Below are positions 42,597-50,522 of a DNA stretch of 64,000 nucleotides, one piece after another. The first letter of the stretch is position 1. Each line of letters starts with the position of its first letter. The DNA is from Nocardia arthritidis NBRC 100137 (GTDB lineage: Bacteria; Actinomycetota; Actinomycetes; Mycobacteriales; Mycobacteriaceae), in NCBI RefSeq assembly GCF_001612765.1, contig NZ_BDBB01000024.1:62001-126000 (forward strand), given 5' to 3'. The position numbers were made by a program, and so were the translations under genes. Below the pieces are notes generated by a model. That model had not been told where the DNA came from. It saw nothing but the letters and a program-made list of their open reading frames with translations, and made no database searches.

Positions 42597-43372
42597 CCAA
42601 ACCGGTCGGCATCATCACCCGTGGCACCACCGCCGTCAACCGCCTCCGCCGCAGCGACCGCTGGCTGATCAACGACGACCTCGTCGCCGACCGGCTGGCC
42701 CGCTCGCCCGATCCGCTGGTGGTCGACCTCGGGTACGGCGCGAGCCCGTGGACCACCTTCGAGATGGCGGCGCGCCTGCGCACGATCCGCGACGACGTGC
42801 GGGTCGTCGGGCTCGAGATCGACCCGCAGCGCCTGGTGCCCGGCCGCGACGGCGTCACCTTCGCGCGCGGCGGCTTCGAATTGGCCGGGCTGCGACCGGT
42901 CCTCGTCCGCGCCTTCAACGTGCTGCGGCAGTATCCGGAATCGGCGGTCCCGGACGCGTGGTCGACCGTCCTGGCGGGGCTGGCGCCGGACGGACTGCTG
43001 GTCGACGGCACCTGCGACGAATTGGGCAGGCGCTGCGCATGGATCCTGCTCGACCGGCACGGGCCGCGCTCGCTCACGCTGGCCTGGGATCCGTTCACCG
43101 TGGAGCGGCCCTCCGACCTCGCCGAACGCCTGCCCAAGGTGCTGATCCACCGCAATATTCCCGGGGAACCCATTCACGCGCTGCTCGCGGCAGCCGATCG
43201 GGCGTGGGCCCACGCCGCGCCGATGGCGCCTTTCGGTCCTCGTGTCCGCTGGCGTGCGGCTGCCCAGGCCCTGCGCGCGGAAGGCTTCCCGATTCGCCCC
43301 TACCGCCGTCGCCTGCGCGACAATGTGCTCTCGGTGCCGTGGCCGGCCGTCGCGCCGCTCGATGCGAGCTAG
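42566..43372 (+). CDS. SAM-dependent methyltransferase-like protein
   Basis: A 268-residue protein with a class I methyltransferase fold. It has LVVDLGYGASPWTTFEMAAR (motif I), RVVGLEIDPQRL (acidic residue after strand 2) and LLVDGTCDELGRRCAW near strand 4-5. It recalls a conserved mycobacterial family with the VNRLRRSDRWL start. The GTG at 42566 lies inside the end of the second DUF2505 gene, implying translational coupling; no later convincing start exists before motif I. The target is unknown. Confidence 0.78.
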   Translation: MAGRTAPHSLTKPVGIITRGTTAVNRLRRSDRWLINDDLVADRLARSPDPLVVDLGYGASPWTTFEMAARLRTIRDDVRVVGLEIDPQRLVPGRDGVTFARGGFELAGLRPVLVRAFNVLRQYPESAVPDAWSTVLAGLAPDGLLVDGTCDELGRRCAWILLDRHGPRSLTLAWDPFTVERPSDLAERLPKVLIHRNIPGEPIHALLAAADRAWAHAAPMAPFGPRVRWRAAAQALRAEGFPIRPYRRRLRDNVLSVPWPAVAPLDAS

Positions 43373-43383
43373 CGAGAGTTTCG

Positions 43384-43998
43384 TCACGCTACGGCTAGCG
43401 CCTGGTATACCCGTCTCGCGGCGCGGGGCGAGAGGCGCGCTCCCGCGTCGGTGATCTCCCGGCCCGCGCAGCGGTCGATGGCGACCGCGTCGGCGACCAC
43501 CTCGTTCAACGCCGCCTGCCCGATATCGCCCTCGGCCAGGTCCAGCACCGTGCGCACCGGCGTCGTCACCAGGAACGGGCCCGCCGATTCCACGTCGGCG
43601 CCTGTCAGCGACCGGTGCACGACAGCCAGCCGTGGCGTCACCGGTGGACGTCCCGCGCGCACGGACAGGTGCAGGAACCGCGGCGACAGGCTGCCGAGCC
43701 CGTGCAGCTCCGCCGCACTCTGATGGGATACGACCGCGGCGCCGTCGAACCAGGCCGCCCACATCGCGTATTCGTCGAGCGGACCTTCCGGCCAACCGGC
43801 CAACCGCAGCATGCCGATTCCTGCTCTGGTCACCGAACCGTCGCCGAGGCCTGCCCGCACGCGCGCCCCACACCCCGTGCGCAGTACCTGCCGAGTCGTG
43901 AAGAAACCGGCGTGCCGACCGGCCCAGCGACGCAGAACACGCCATCCTTGTTCCGCGGATCCGATCGCGCGGCTTGCCACATCGCCAGCCATGGGCAT
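43384..43998 (-). CDS. AbiEi-like type IV antitoxin domain protein, no toxin partner
   Basis: A 204-residue protein. The N-terminal winged helix has FFTTRQVLRTGCGARVRAGL (about 30-60). The core carries VVSHQSAAELHGL, LHLSVRAGRPP and TTPVRTVLDLAEGD. This succession is typical of AbiEi/DUF559-associated proteins of actinobacteria. No AbiEii nucleotidyltransferase gene lies on either side, so it may act as an orphan regulator. It is convergent with the methyltransferase gene. Starts at 43998 or 43992. Confidence 0.72.
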   Translation of the reverse strand: MPMAGDVASRAIGSAEQGWRVLRRWAGRHAGFFTTRQVLRTGCGARVRAGLGDGSVTRAGIGMLRLAGWPEGPLDEYAMWAAWFDGAAVVSHQSAAELHGLGSLSPRFLHLSVRAGRPPVTPRLAVVHRSLTGADVESAGPFLVTTPVRTVLDLAEGDIGQAALNEVVADAVAIDRCAGREITDAGARLSPRAARRVYQALAVA

Positions 43999-44091
43999 CA
44001 GGCTACGCTCGGTTTTTGTGCTTCATGTCACATTCGAACCCCTCACTGCCTCCTCAGAGATGGCACAGAAAGGTCGGGAAGAATTTTCGCC

Positions 44092-44814
44092 ATGAGTACG
44101 AACACATCCTCCACCAAGACGATCAACCGGCGAGCCCTGCTGATCGCCCTGACCGTGGTAGCTGTTCTGCTCGCCACGATCCTGGTCGGCGGCGAGGCCT
44201 ACGCCAGGCACACGGTGTCGAAGTGCATCAGCTCGCAGTTCGAGAAGGAGATGGGGTCGAAGATCGACGTCGGCTTCGGCCCCAAGCCGATGCTGGTCAC
44301 CTGGATCGACGGCAAGGTGCCCTCGGTACGGGTGGACAGCGACGACACCAAGTTCGGTCCCGCCGTCGGGATGGTAGTGCACGCCGTATTCCGGGACGTC
44401 GACCTCGCCGACCACGGCGGAGGCGAGATCGGCAGCTCCTCGGCCGATGTCACCTGGAGCAACGAGGGGATCAAGGAAACCCTCGGCGGCATGGTCAGTG
44501 ACGTGAGTTCCTCGGCGAGTACCGGCCTGCTCACCCTGTCGGTGCTCGGCGGCCTCGCCCAACTCCAGCTCGAGCCGCAGGTCGTGAACGGGACGGTCCA
44601 GGTGGAGACCATGTCGGCGGAGCTGCTCGGCATGGGCCTGCCCGCCGACCTGGTGCAGAGCATCGTCGACCTGTTCACCCAGAGCCTGCAGAGCTACCCG
44701 CTCGGCATGGCGGCGACCGAACTACAGGTCACCGACTCCGGCGTCGCGGTCCACCTGTCGGGTGGACGCACCCAGCTCGAACCCGCGGGCGACAGCTCCG
44801 ACATGCGCTGCTGA
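44092..44814 (+). CDS. DUF2993 (LmeA-like) membrane-anchored protein
   Basis: A 240-residue protein with an N-terminal membrane anchor (about residues 14-36, LLIALTVVAVLLATILVGG). The extracytoplasmic DUF2993 domain has the start VSKCISSQFEKEMGSKIDVG, the middle FRDVDLADHGGGEIGSSSAD and the end ELQVTDSGVAVHLSGG. LmeA, the characterised family member, supports lipomannan elongation in mycobacteria. A role in envelope glycolipid maturation is therefore possible but unproven. It ends at a UUCG-type terminator shared with deoC. Confidence 0.8.
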   Translation: MSTNTSSTKTINRRALLIALTVVAVLLATILVGGEAYARHTVSKCISSQFEKEMGSKIDVGFGPKPMLVTWIDGKVPSVRVDSDDTKFGPAVGMVVHAVFRDVDLADHGGGEIGSSSADVTWSNEGIKETLGGMVSDVSSSASTGLLTLSVLGGLAQLQLEPQVVNGTVQVETMSAELLGMGLPADLVQSIVDLFTQSLQSYPLGMAATELQVTDSGVAVHLSGGRTQLEPAGDSSDMRC

Positions 44815-44826
44815 ACGCGTCCCGCC

Positions 44827-44846
44827 GCAACGTCTTCGGGCGTTGC
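44827..44846. terminator. TTCG-loop hairpin between convergent genes
   Basis: GCAACGTC and GGCGTTGC form an 8-bp stem (one G-T pair) closed by a TTCG tetraloop. It lies between the stops of the DUF2993 gene and deoC. Confidence 0.6.
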
Positions 44847-44896
44847 CGAGGCACTCGGGGCGAACCGGATATCCGCGAACGCTTTTCGGCTGCCGA

Positions 44897-45565
44897 TCAG
44901 GGCGCGAAGCCGTCGAGCACCTCGCGGGATCTCGACAACCCGAGCCTGGTCGCGCCCGCCGCGATCAGCTCCGCCGCCGCCTCGGCGGTCCGGATCCCCC
45001 CGCTGGCCTTGACGCCGAGCCGCCCGCCGACCGTTTCGGCCATCAACCGCACGGCGTGGACGCTCGCGCCCCCGGCGGGATGAAACCCCGTGGAGGTCTT
45101 CACGAAATCGGCCCCCGCGCGCTCGGCGACCCGGCACACCTGCACGATCGCTTCGTCCGGCAGAGCGGCGGATTCGATGATCACTTTCAACAGGGCCCGA
45201 TCGCCCACCGCCTCGCGCACCGTGACGATGTCGGCGAGCACCGCCGTGTAATCCCCCGCGCGGGCCGCGCCGACATCGATGACCATGTCGACCTCTGCCG
45301 CGCCCTGGTCCACCGCGAGCCGCGCCTCGGCGCCCTTCACCAGCGAATGATGCTTCCCCGAAGGGAATCCGGCGACCGTCGCGACCACCAGTCCGGGCGC
45401 GCGTACCGGCAACATGGACGGCGACACACAGATCGCCAGCACGCCCAATGCCCGCGCGTCCTCGATCAACCCGTCTACCTCGGCGGGCGTCGCCTCGGGG
45501 GCGAGCAGTGTGTGATCGATCATGGCGGCCACTTCGGCCCTGGTCAGCGACGCGGAACTTGCCAT
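44897..45565 (-). CDS. deoC: Deoxyribose-phosphate aldolase
   Basis: Cleaves 2-deoxyribose-5-phosphate to glyceraldehyde-3-phosphate and acetaldehyde in nucleoside salvage. A 222-residue TIM barrel. It has MIDHTLLAPEATPAEV at the start, ICVSPSMLP, VDMVIDVGAAR, the Schiff-base lysine in FVKTSTGFHPAGG and a second lysine in VKASGGIRTAE. The ATG at 45565 gives the family length; an upstream open frame adds about 75 unsupported residues. Corresponds to Rv0478. Confidence 0.96.
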   Translation of the reverse strand: MASSASLTRAEVAAMIDHTLLAPEATPAEVDGLIEDARALGVLAICVSPSMLPVRAPGLVVATVAGFPSGKHHSLVKGAEARLAVDQGAAEVDMVIDVGAARAGDYTAVLADIVTVREAVGDRALLKVIIESAALPDEAIVQVCRVAERAGADFVKTSTGFHPAGGASVHAVRLMAETVGGRLGVKASGGIRTAEAAAELIAAGATRLGLSRSREVLDGFAP

Positions 45566-45720
45566 GGGGTGAGAGTCTGGCACACCGGAGGCGAATTCCG
45601 TTGCGCGCCTGGCGGCACTTCCCGCACACTCGTAGCTGATGGCGCATCGGACAACGTTTCGCCACGGTCGACTGACTAACGTGTGCGGATGGGCCCTACT
45701 TCGTTCGGGAGGAGACGACC

Positions 45721-46299
45721 GTGCTGATCCGTCGCGAACGCGCCGACGACGCCGCTGCGATCGCTGCGGTGCACCGCAGCGCATTCGCACCGCGCTATGC
45801 CACTGCCGGCGATGCCGATGGCGCCACTGCCGGCGATGCCGATGGCGCCGACGTGTCCGGTGACAGCGCCGATCCGCCCGAGGTGAACCTGATCGCGCGC
45901 TTGCGCAGCGACGAGGGCTGGATCCCGACGCTCTCCCTGGTGGCGATCGAGCACGACAGCGTGGTGGGCCACCTGTGCCTGACCAGAGCCGCCGTCGGCC
46001 CGTTCCCCGTGCTGGCGCTCGGCCCGATCGGTGTGCTCGCCGACCATCAAGGCTCCGGGGTCGGTTCGGCCCTCATGCACGCGGCGCTCGGCGCCGCCGA
46101 CGCCCTCGACGAACCCCTGATCGGCCTGCTCGGCAGCCTGGAGTTCTACCCCCGCTTCGGTTTCGTCCCCGCCGCCCGTCTCGGCATCACCCCGGACGAC
46201 CCGGCCTGGATCAGCCACTTCCAGGTCCGCTCCCTGTCGGCCTACGACTCCCGGATAGTCGGCGAATTCCACTACGCGGACCCGTTTTACAACCTCTGA
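45721..46299 (+). CDS. GNAT family N-acetyltransferase
   Basis: A 192-residue acyltransferase. It starts LIRRERADDAAAIAAVHRSA. The core carries LVAIEHDSVVGHLCL and the acetyl-CoA loop LGPIGVLADHQGSGVGSALM (R/Q-x-x-G-x-G form), and it ends with EFYPRFGF, as in YhbS-type GNATs. GGGAGGAG precedes the GTG start. A tandem 24-bp duplication inserts two copies of the octapeptide ATAGDADG between the first helix and strand 2. The substrate is unknown. Confidence 0.9.
   Translation: MLIRRERADDAAAIAAVHRSAFAPRYATAGDADGATAGDADGADVSGDSADPPEVNLIARLRSDEGWIPTLSLVAIEHDSVVGHLCLTRAAVGPFPVLALGPIGVLADHQGSGVGSALMHAALGAADALDEPLIGLLGSLEFYPRFGFVPAARLGITPDDPAWISHFQVRSLSAYDSRIVGEFHYADPFYNL
45799..45846. repeat. 24-bp perfect tandem duplication in the GNAT gene
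   Basis: Two identical 24-base units beginning GCCACTGCCGGCGATGCC, at 45799-45822 and 45823-45846, encode a duplicated Ala/Gly/Asp-rich octapeptide. The frame is kept. The copy number is probably variable between strains. Confidence 0.9.
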
Positions 46300-46579
46300 C
46301 CACGACACGAATAGTCGATGCCGACCGGGTGTAGTTCAGCCCGCCGAGCCGAGCGCACAGCATGCGCTGAGCCCACGGGTCGATAACGGTTACGCCGGCA
46401 GCTCGGAAGGGCGCGGTATCGCGAGTGGCCACGGCCATGTTCGCGGCGCCCGCCGTCGCGGCGATGTAGCCGTCGGCGGTGCCGATCGCGGCCCCGGCGG
46501 CACGGGCGGTGGCCATGAGTTCGGGGTCCGGCGCCTTGCGAAGTGGTTCGGAAAGGACGTTGGTGTCCAGAACGATCAC
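46211..46579 (-). pseudogene. VapC/FitB-like PIN-domain toxin with internal deletion
   Basis: Starts VIVLDTNVLSEPLRKAPDPE, the FitB/VapC N-terminus with its first acidic residue. It then jumps at once to a segment ending the PIN fold (AAIGTADGYIAATA, then VATRDTAPFRAAGVTVIDPW). The central 60-70 residues of the family, with the second catalytic acidic residue (the AELxxG region), are missing, so nuclease activity is unlikely. The open frame runs about 40 residues past the usual end, into the antisense of the GNAT gene. The GTG start overlaps the antitoxin stop (GTGA). Confidence 0.8.
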
Positions 46580-46881
46580 TCGAACTCCAAGGGGATGACC
46601 GGTCGGCGGTCCCGCGCGGTGAGCGCGTCGAACTCGTCGTCGGTTAGTCCGATCTCGCGACCGATCTCCGCCAGCAATGTACCGAGTTCGACTCGCGCCG
46701 CAGGGGTAACGGCTTCGATGAGGATCGCGCGAACCTCGGCCTCGGTGCTGTGCCCGTGCTGCGCCGCGCGGACACGCGGCGCCTCGCGTACTTCGTCGGG
46801 TAGGTCCCGGACCGTCAGGCGAAGGCGCGGCGCATCCCGCGGGGCGCACCTGGGAGGATGAACGCATGAGTTCCGCTCCAC
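46576..46881 (-). CDS. FitA/VapB-like ribbon-helix-helix antitoxin, start codon uncertain
   Basis: Residues from LRLTVRDLPDEVREAPRVRAA onward match the FitA ribbon-helix-helix domain (AAQHGHSTEAEVRAILIEAV). The C-terminal toxin-binding tail is LLAEIGREIGLTDDEFDAL. The normal family start, just before PRLRLTVRDL, is absent: an ATG there is out of frame by two bases. The only in-frame start is a GTG at 46881 inside the purU start region. The gene may be decaying like its toxin partner, or may use this longer N-terminus. Confidence 0.65.
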   Translation of the reverse strand: MERNSCVHPPRCAPRDAPRLRLTVRDLPDEVREAPRVRAAQHGHSTEAEVRAILIEAVTPAARVELGTLLAEIGREIGLTDDEFDALTARDRRPVIPLEFE

Positions 46882-47756
46882 CCGTCCTGGACGATCGCCG
46901 CTACGTGCTGACGCTCGGCTGCCCGGATCGTCCGGGCATCATCGCCGGGATCACGTCGTTCATCGCCGAGTTCGGCGGCTCGATCGTGGAGGCGGGGTAC
47001 CACTCCGACGTGGAGACGGGCTGGTTCTTCACTCGCCAGGCGATCAAGGCGGCGACGGTGCCGTTCGGGATCGAGGAACTGCGCGACCGGTTCGCCGGGG
47101 TGGCGGCCGACCTGGGTCCGCAGACCGAATGGCAATTGCTGGACTCCCGCGCCCGCCGCCGCGCGGTGCTGCTGGTCAGCAAGGACGGCCACTGCCTGCA
47201 CGATCTGCTCGGGCGCGCCGCCAGCGGTGAACTGCCCGCCACCATCGAGGCGGTGATCGGCAACCACCCGGATCTCGCGGCGATGACCGAGGCGCACGGG
47301 GTGAAGTTCCATCACGTGCCGTTCCCGAAGGACCCGGCCGAGCGCGGTCCGGCCTTCGAGGAGGTCCGCGCCCTGGTGGACGCGCACAACCCGCACGCGG
47401 TGGTGCTGGCGCGGTTCATGCAGGTGCTGCCCGCCGAGCTGTGCGAGCACTGGGCGGGCAAGGCCATCAACATCCATCACAGCTTCTTGCCGTCGTTCGT
47501 CGGCGCTCGCCCCTACCATCAGGCGTTCGCCCGCGGCGTGAAGCTGATCGGCGCCACCTGTCACTACGTGACCGCGGAACTGGACGCGGGCCCGATCATC
47601 GAGCAAGACGTCATCCGCATCGATCATGCGGACGAAGTGCGCGACATGGTCCGCCAGGGCCGCGACATCGAGCGGGTGGTCCTGGCGCGCGGGCTGCGCT
47701 GGCATCTGGAGGGACGCGTGCTGGTGCACGGCCGCCGGACGGTCGTCTTCTCCTGA
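46866..47756 (+). CDS. purU: Formyltetrahydrofolate deformylase
   Basis: Hydrolyses 10-formyl-THF to formate and THF, balancing one-carbon pools. The 296-residue protein has an N-terminal ACT domain (YVLTLGCPDRPGIIAGIT, residues 13-90). The formyltransferase-like domain has the SKDGHCLHDLL segment, GNHPDL, HHVPF, and the catalytic core INIHHSFLPSFVGARPYHQA and TCHYVTAELDAGPIIEQD. The GGGAGG eight bases upstream of the ATG also precedes a three-codon open frame (ATG AAC GCA TGA) that overlaps the purU start. Confidence 0.96.
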   Translation: MSSAPPVLDDRRYVLTLGCPDRPGIIAGITSFIAEFGGSIVEAGYHSDVETGWFFTRQAIKAATVPFGIEELRDRFAGVAADLGPQTEWQLLDSRARRRAVLLVSKDGHCLHDLLGRAASGELPATIEAVIGNHPDLAAMTEAHGVKFHHVPFPKDPAERGPAFEEVRALVDAHNPHAVVLARFMQVLPAELCEHWAGKAINIHHSFLPSFVGARPYHQAFARGVKLIGATCHYVTAELDAGPIIEQDVIRIDHADEVRDMVRQGRDIERVVLARGLRWHLEGRVLVHGRRTVVFS

Positions 47757-47780
47757 CGGGGCGAACGCCACCCCGGCGCG

Positions 47781-48824
47781 TCAGCCCGCGAGGTCGGCGC
47801 GGGCGCGCTTGCCCACCTCGGCGAGCAGGCGCCCGAGTTCCTCGTTGAACCGCTCGTAAGCCTCGACATTGCCGAGATGGCCGGTAGGCAGCATCTGGTA
47901 ACGCACGAGGCTCCCGGTCTCCCGCAGCAGCTCGACGATCCGCTCGGAGTGGGCCGGTGGCGTCATGTCGTCGAATTGTCCGGAGAGCACCGTCGTGGGG
48001 ACCACGAGATTGCGCGCCGACTCCCCGACATCCATCGTGGCGAGCAGGAAACCGAACCTGGAACGCACCCGGGCCGGGCAGGACCGCACGATGGCCATGC
48101 TGAAGTCCAGCAGCTCACCCTTGGCCGCGGTGCTGAGGATCTGGCGCGCGAACAGCCAGCGCACCGGCGCGATGGGCGGGAAGACCATCGGGGCGCCGAG
48201 CCCCAGCCTGCCGAACAGGAACGGCAGCGGCACCTTCAGTTGCAGCATCCGCAACGGCCGGTTCAGCAGCGGCACGACCGTGGTCTCCAGGATCAGCCGA
48301 TCGGCCGCGGTATTGGTCAGCAGCACCGCCTGCGCCTGGCGCGCGACCCGCTCGGGGTAGCGTCCCGCCCACGCCTGCAGCGTCATGCCGCCGAGACTGT
48401 GCCCGACCAGCACGGCACGTTGTCCGGGCGCGAGCGCCGCGTCGAGCACCGCGGCCAGGTCGTCGGCCAGCAGGTCCATGCTCAACTCGCTCGACCCGTA
48501 CTCACTCTCGCCGTGGCCGCGCTGGTCGTAAGCGATCACTCGGTACTCGCCGGCGAACGCGTTGATCTGCGGATTCCAGTATTCGAGGCAGCAGGTCCAC
48601 CCGTGCACGAGCACGATGAGCGGCTTGTCCGACGAACCGTAGGCGTGGACGCGCAGCCGGGCTCCGTCCCCGGCGCGGACCGGGATCACCTCATGGGGCA
48701 CGGTCGGCGGGTTGAACGCCGCGATCCGGTAGGTACGCGAACGCAAGTCGGCGCTGTGCGCGTCGCGCAAGCTCCGGAGCAGCCCCGGGAAGCTCGTCAA
48801 CGCGGTCGGCAGCATGGCACGCAT
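47781..48824 (-). CDS. Alpha/beta hydrolase
   Basis: A 347-residue hydrolase. It has LIVLVHGWTCCLEYWNPQI, VIAYDQRGHGESE, the nucleophile motif LVGHSLGGMTLQAWAGRYPE, and the late acid/His in VLSGQFDDMTPPAHSE and LPTGHLGNVEAYE. It resembles mycobacterial lipid-ester hydrolases of similar length. AAAGGAG precedes the ATG at a good distance. The promoter region has two inverted repeats, one of which is shared with the XRE gene 2 kb upstream. It is convergent with purU. Confidence 0.9.
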   Translation of the reverse strand: MRAMLPTALTSFPGLLRSLRDAHSADLRSRTYRIAAFNPPTVPHEVIPVRAGDGARLRVHAYGSSDKPLIVLVHGWTCCLEYWNPQINAFAGEYRVIAYDQRGHGESEYGSSELSMDLLADDLAAVLDAALAPGQRAVLVGHSLGGMTLQAWAGRYPERVARQAQAVLLTNTAADRLILETTVVPLLNRPLRMLQLKVPLPFLFGRLGLGAPMVFPPIAPVRWLFARQILSTAAKGELLDFSMAIVRSCPARVRSRFGFLLATMDVGESARNLVVPTTVLSGQFDDMTPPAHSERIVELLRETGSLVRYQMLPTGHLGNVEAYERFNEELGRLLAEVGKRARADLAG

Positions 48825-48839
48825 CGGACACTCCTTTGT

Positions 48840-48860
48840 GTTACTGCTAGATACAGTAAC
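48840..48860. promoter_or_regulatory. Inverted repeat in the hydrolase promoter
   Basis: GTTACTG and CAGTAAC form a perfect 7-bp inverted repeat around CTAGATA, 16 bases before the hydrolase start codon. A repressor bound here would cover the leader and block initiation. Confidence 0.55.
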
Positions 48861-48873
48861 CCCGATTCGCACC

Positions 48874-48890
48874 GCTTGCTAGTGCAAGCA
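48874..48890. promoter_or_regulatory. Palindrome and shared GCTAGTGCAAGCA motif
   Basis: GCTTGC and GCAAGC flank TAGT in a 16-base inverted repeat. Its right part, GCTAGTGCAAGCA, differs by one base from a site in the XRE gene promoter at 50528-50540. It lies about 50 bases upstream of the hydrolase start, a position suited to promoter control. Confidence 0.55.
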
Positions 48891-48916
48891 CCCTTACCGG
48901 TCGGCGATCTCCGCCC

Positions 48917-49207
48917 TCACCAGCGCGGACCCCGCTGCACCTCATCGACCTTGGGCCGGACGTCGGCCAAGTAGACGCCGGTGGCGATGATCGCCGCGAA
49001 GGAAAGCAGGCCCAGACCCGCGGGCGAGAGGAGGAGCACGAGCACAGCCGCCCCGAGAATCGCCAGCCAGATCGGCTTGGTCAGCTTGTCCACCGCGGTG
49101 AACGCGTCCGGACGCTGACGCACGGCGTGGATCAGCGCGAAAATCGTCGCACCGAGCGCCGCCAGCCACAACACCAGCAGGATCATCCCGGTCAAGCCGT
49201 GCACCAT
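48917..49207 (-). CDS. DUF2516 membrane protein, Rv0476-like
   Basis: A 96-residue protein with three predicted helices (about 3-25, 43-62 and 64-80): MVHGLTGMILLVLWLAALGA, then KPIWLAILGAAVLVLLL. The end is charged (DVRPKVDEVQRGPRW). This matches the DUF2516 family and the position of Rv0476 downstream of hbhA. The ATG at 49207 has a purine-rich GGGTGGGG upstream. Three in-frame starts further up are less likely. The function is unknown. Confidence 0.8.
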   Translation of the reverse strand: MVHGLTGMILLVLWLAALGATIFALIHAVRQRPDAFTAVDKLTKPIWLAILGAAVLVLLLSPAGLGLLSFAAIIATGVYLADVRPKVDEVQRGPRW

Positions 49208-49232
49208 ATTCACCCCACCCATCATAGAAGCA

Positions 49233-49265
49233 ACGCCCCCGCGCACCAGGGGTGCGCGAGGGCGT
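49233..49265 (-). terminator. Long GC hairpin after hbhA
   Basis: ACGCCCCCGCGCACC pairs with GGTGCGCGAGGGCGT: 14 of 15 bp with a three-base loop, 24 bases past the hbhA stop. TTGCTTCTATG follows on the minus strand. It separates hbhA from the DUF2516 gene, which lies in the same direction. Confidence 0.75.
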
Positions 49266-49288
49266 CGGACAGCTTCGCCGGCGGGCGG

Positions 49289-49975
49289 TCAGGCCTTCTT
49301 GGGAGCGGCCTTCTTCGCCGGAGCCTTCTTGGCCGCGGCGGCGGGGGTGGTCGCCTTCTTGGCCGGAGCCTTCTTCGGCGCACCGTTCGTCACCGGAGCC
49401 GGGGTGGCCTCGGTGGTCACCTCGACGACCTCGGCCTCGACGACCGGCGCGGCCTCGGACACCGGCGCGGCCTCGGTGTCCTCGACCTTGGCCGGGCGGC
49501 CGAGCAGCCCGTTGACGCGCCCGAACACGTCCTCGGCCCGGCTCACCGCGTCGCCGTAGATGGTCTCGACCTTGCCGATCCGCTCCTCGACCAGGTGGTT
49601 GGCGCGCAGCCGCTCGATGGCCTCCTCACCGCGGACGGCGAGGTCGGCGTAGAGGTCCAGCGCCTGCCGGTAGTACTTCTCGGCCAGCGTGCGCAGCTCC
49701 TCGGCGGTGAACTTCTCGCGCAGCTCGGCGAGGTCCTCCGGCAGCTCCGACGGCAGCCCGGACAGCCGCTCGCGCAGCGACTCGAACTGCGCCTGGACGT
49801 CGGCGGGGACGGTGGCGAAGCGCTCGCGCGCCCCCTCGACCCGGGCCTGCACGTCGGTGGTGACCGCGCGTTCGCGCACCTGCGCGACCACGTCGTTGAC
49901 GGCGGCGTAGAGGGCGTCACCCGCACCGACGGTGGCGAGCAAGGGCTTGGTAACGGTGGCGTTCTTCTCGGTCAT
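49289..49975 (-). CDS. hbhA: Heparin-binding hemagglutinin-like protein
   Basis: A 228-residue surface-associated protein. The N-terminal part is helical, with long coiled coil (about residues 15-150: AVNDVVAQVRERAVTTDVQA, FESLRERLSGLPSEL, LREKFTAEELRTLAEKYYRQ). Next comes an Ala/Val/Glu linker, and then a Lys/Ala/Pro-rich tail (KKAPAKKAT repeats), the heparan-sulfate-binding region in mycobacteria. The ATG at 49975 overlaps the XRE gene stop (ATGA). There is no signal peptide, as in HbhA. Its role here may be aggregation or lipid-body binding; only the family is certain. Confidence 0.9.
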   Translation of the reverse strand: MTEKNATVTKPLLATVGAGDALYAAVNDVVAQVRERAVTTDVQARVEGARERFATVPADVQAQFESLRERLSGLPSELPEDLAELREKFTAEELRTLAEKYYRQALDLYADLAVRGEEAIERLRANHLVEERIGKVETIYGDAVSRAEDVFGRVNGLLGRPAKVEDTEAAPVSEAAPVVEAEVVEVTTEATPAPVTNGAPKKAPAKKATTPAAAAKKAPAKKAAPKKA

Positions 49976-50478
49976 GGTGTTTCGTTCTCCTGGCGTGGCG
50001 GAGTGTCGGTTGTCGTGCGCGGAACGTCGCTGTCCCATACGTCCCCCCCTGCCTCGTTTCCTCCGTTTTCCCGGCGAAACGATTCATAGATGTCCAGCAG
50101 CACCTGCTTCTGCCGCTCACTGATGGACGTGTCGGCGAGCAGGGCATCCCGGACCGGACTGTGCGGCCGCTGCTCGAGATAGCCGGCCCGTACGTACAAG
50201 ACCTCCGAGGAGACCCGCAGCGCTTTCGCGATCTGCGTGAGCACCTCGGCGGACGGATTGCGCAGTCCGCGCTCGATCTGACTGAGGTACGGATTGCTCA
50301 CCCCCGCCAGCTGGGCGAGCTGACGTAGCGAGACCTGCGCGGCTTCCCGCTGCGCCCTGATGAAGCCTCCGATGTCGTGCGCCGCGTTGACGACGCGCCC
50401 TCCTCGTTCGCCGACGCCGGACGAGTGCTCGTCCGATCTGTCGGTGTACTCGGCGGAAACCTCGGGCTGGTCTGCCAT
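49972..50478 (-). CDS. XRE-family transcriptional regulator, Rv0474-like
   Basis: A 168-residue regulator. A helix-turn-helix of XRE type spans about residues 35-95 (IGGFIRAQREAAQVSLRQLA, then VSNPYLSQIERGLRNPSAEV). A helical middle and an acidic disordered tail (EAGGDVWDSDVPRTTTD) follow. AAGG is six bases from the ATG; a GTG one codon earlier is the alternative. It is coupled to hbhA. Its own promoter has several copies of TGCTAGC, suggesting autoregulation. Confidence 0.9.
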   Translation of the reverse strand: MADQPEVSAEYTDRSDEHSSGVGERGGRVVNAAHDIGGFIRAQREAAQVSLRQLAQLAGVSNPYLSQIERGLRNPSAEVLTQIAKALRVSSEVLYVRAGYLEQRPHSPVRDALLADTSISERQKQVLLDIYESFRRENGGNEAGGDVWDSDVPRTTTDTPPRQENETP

Positions 50479-50522
50479 CACTCACCTTCTGGCGGTTGTA
50501 CGAGTTCGATTCTAGGACAGGG

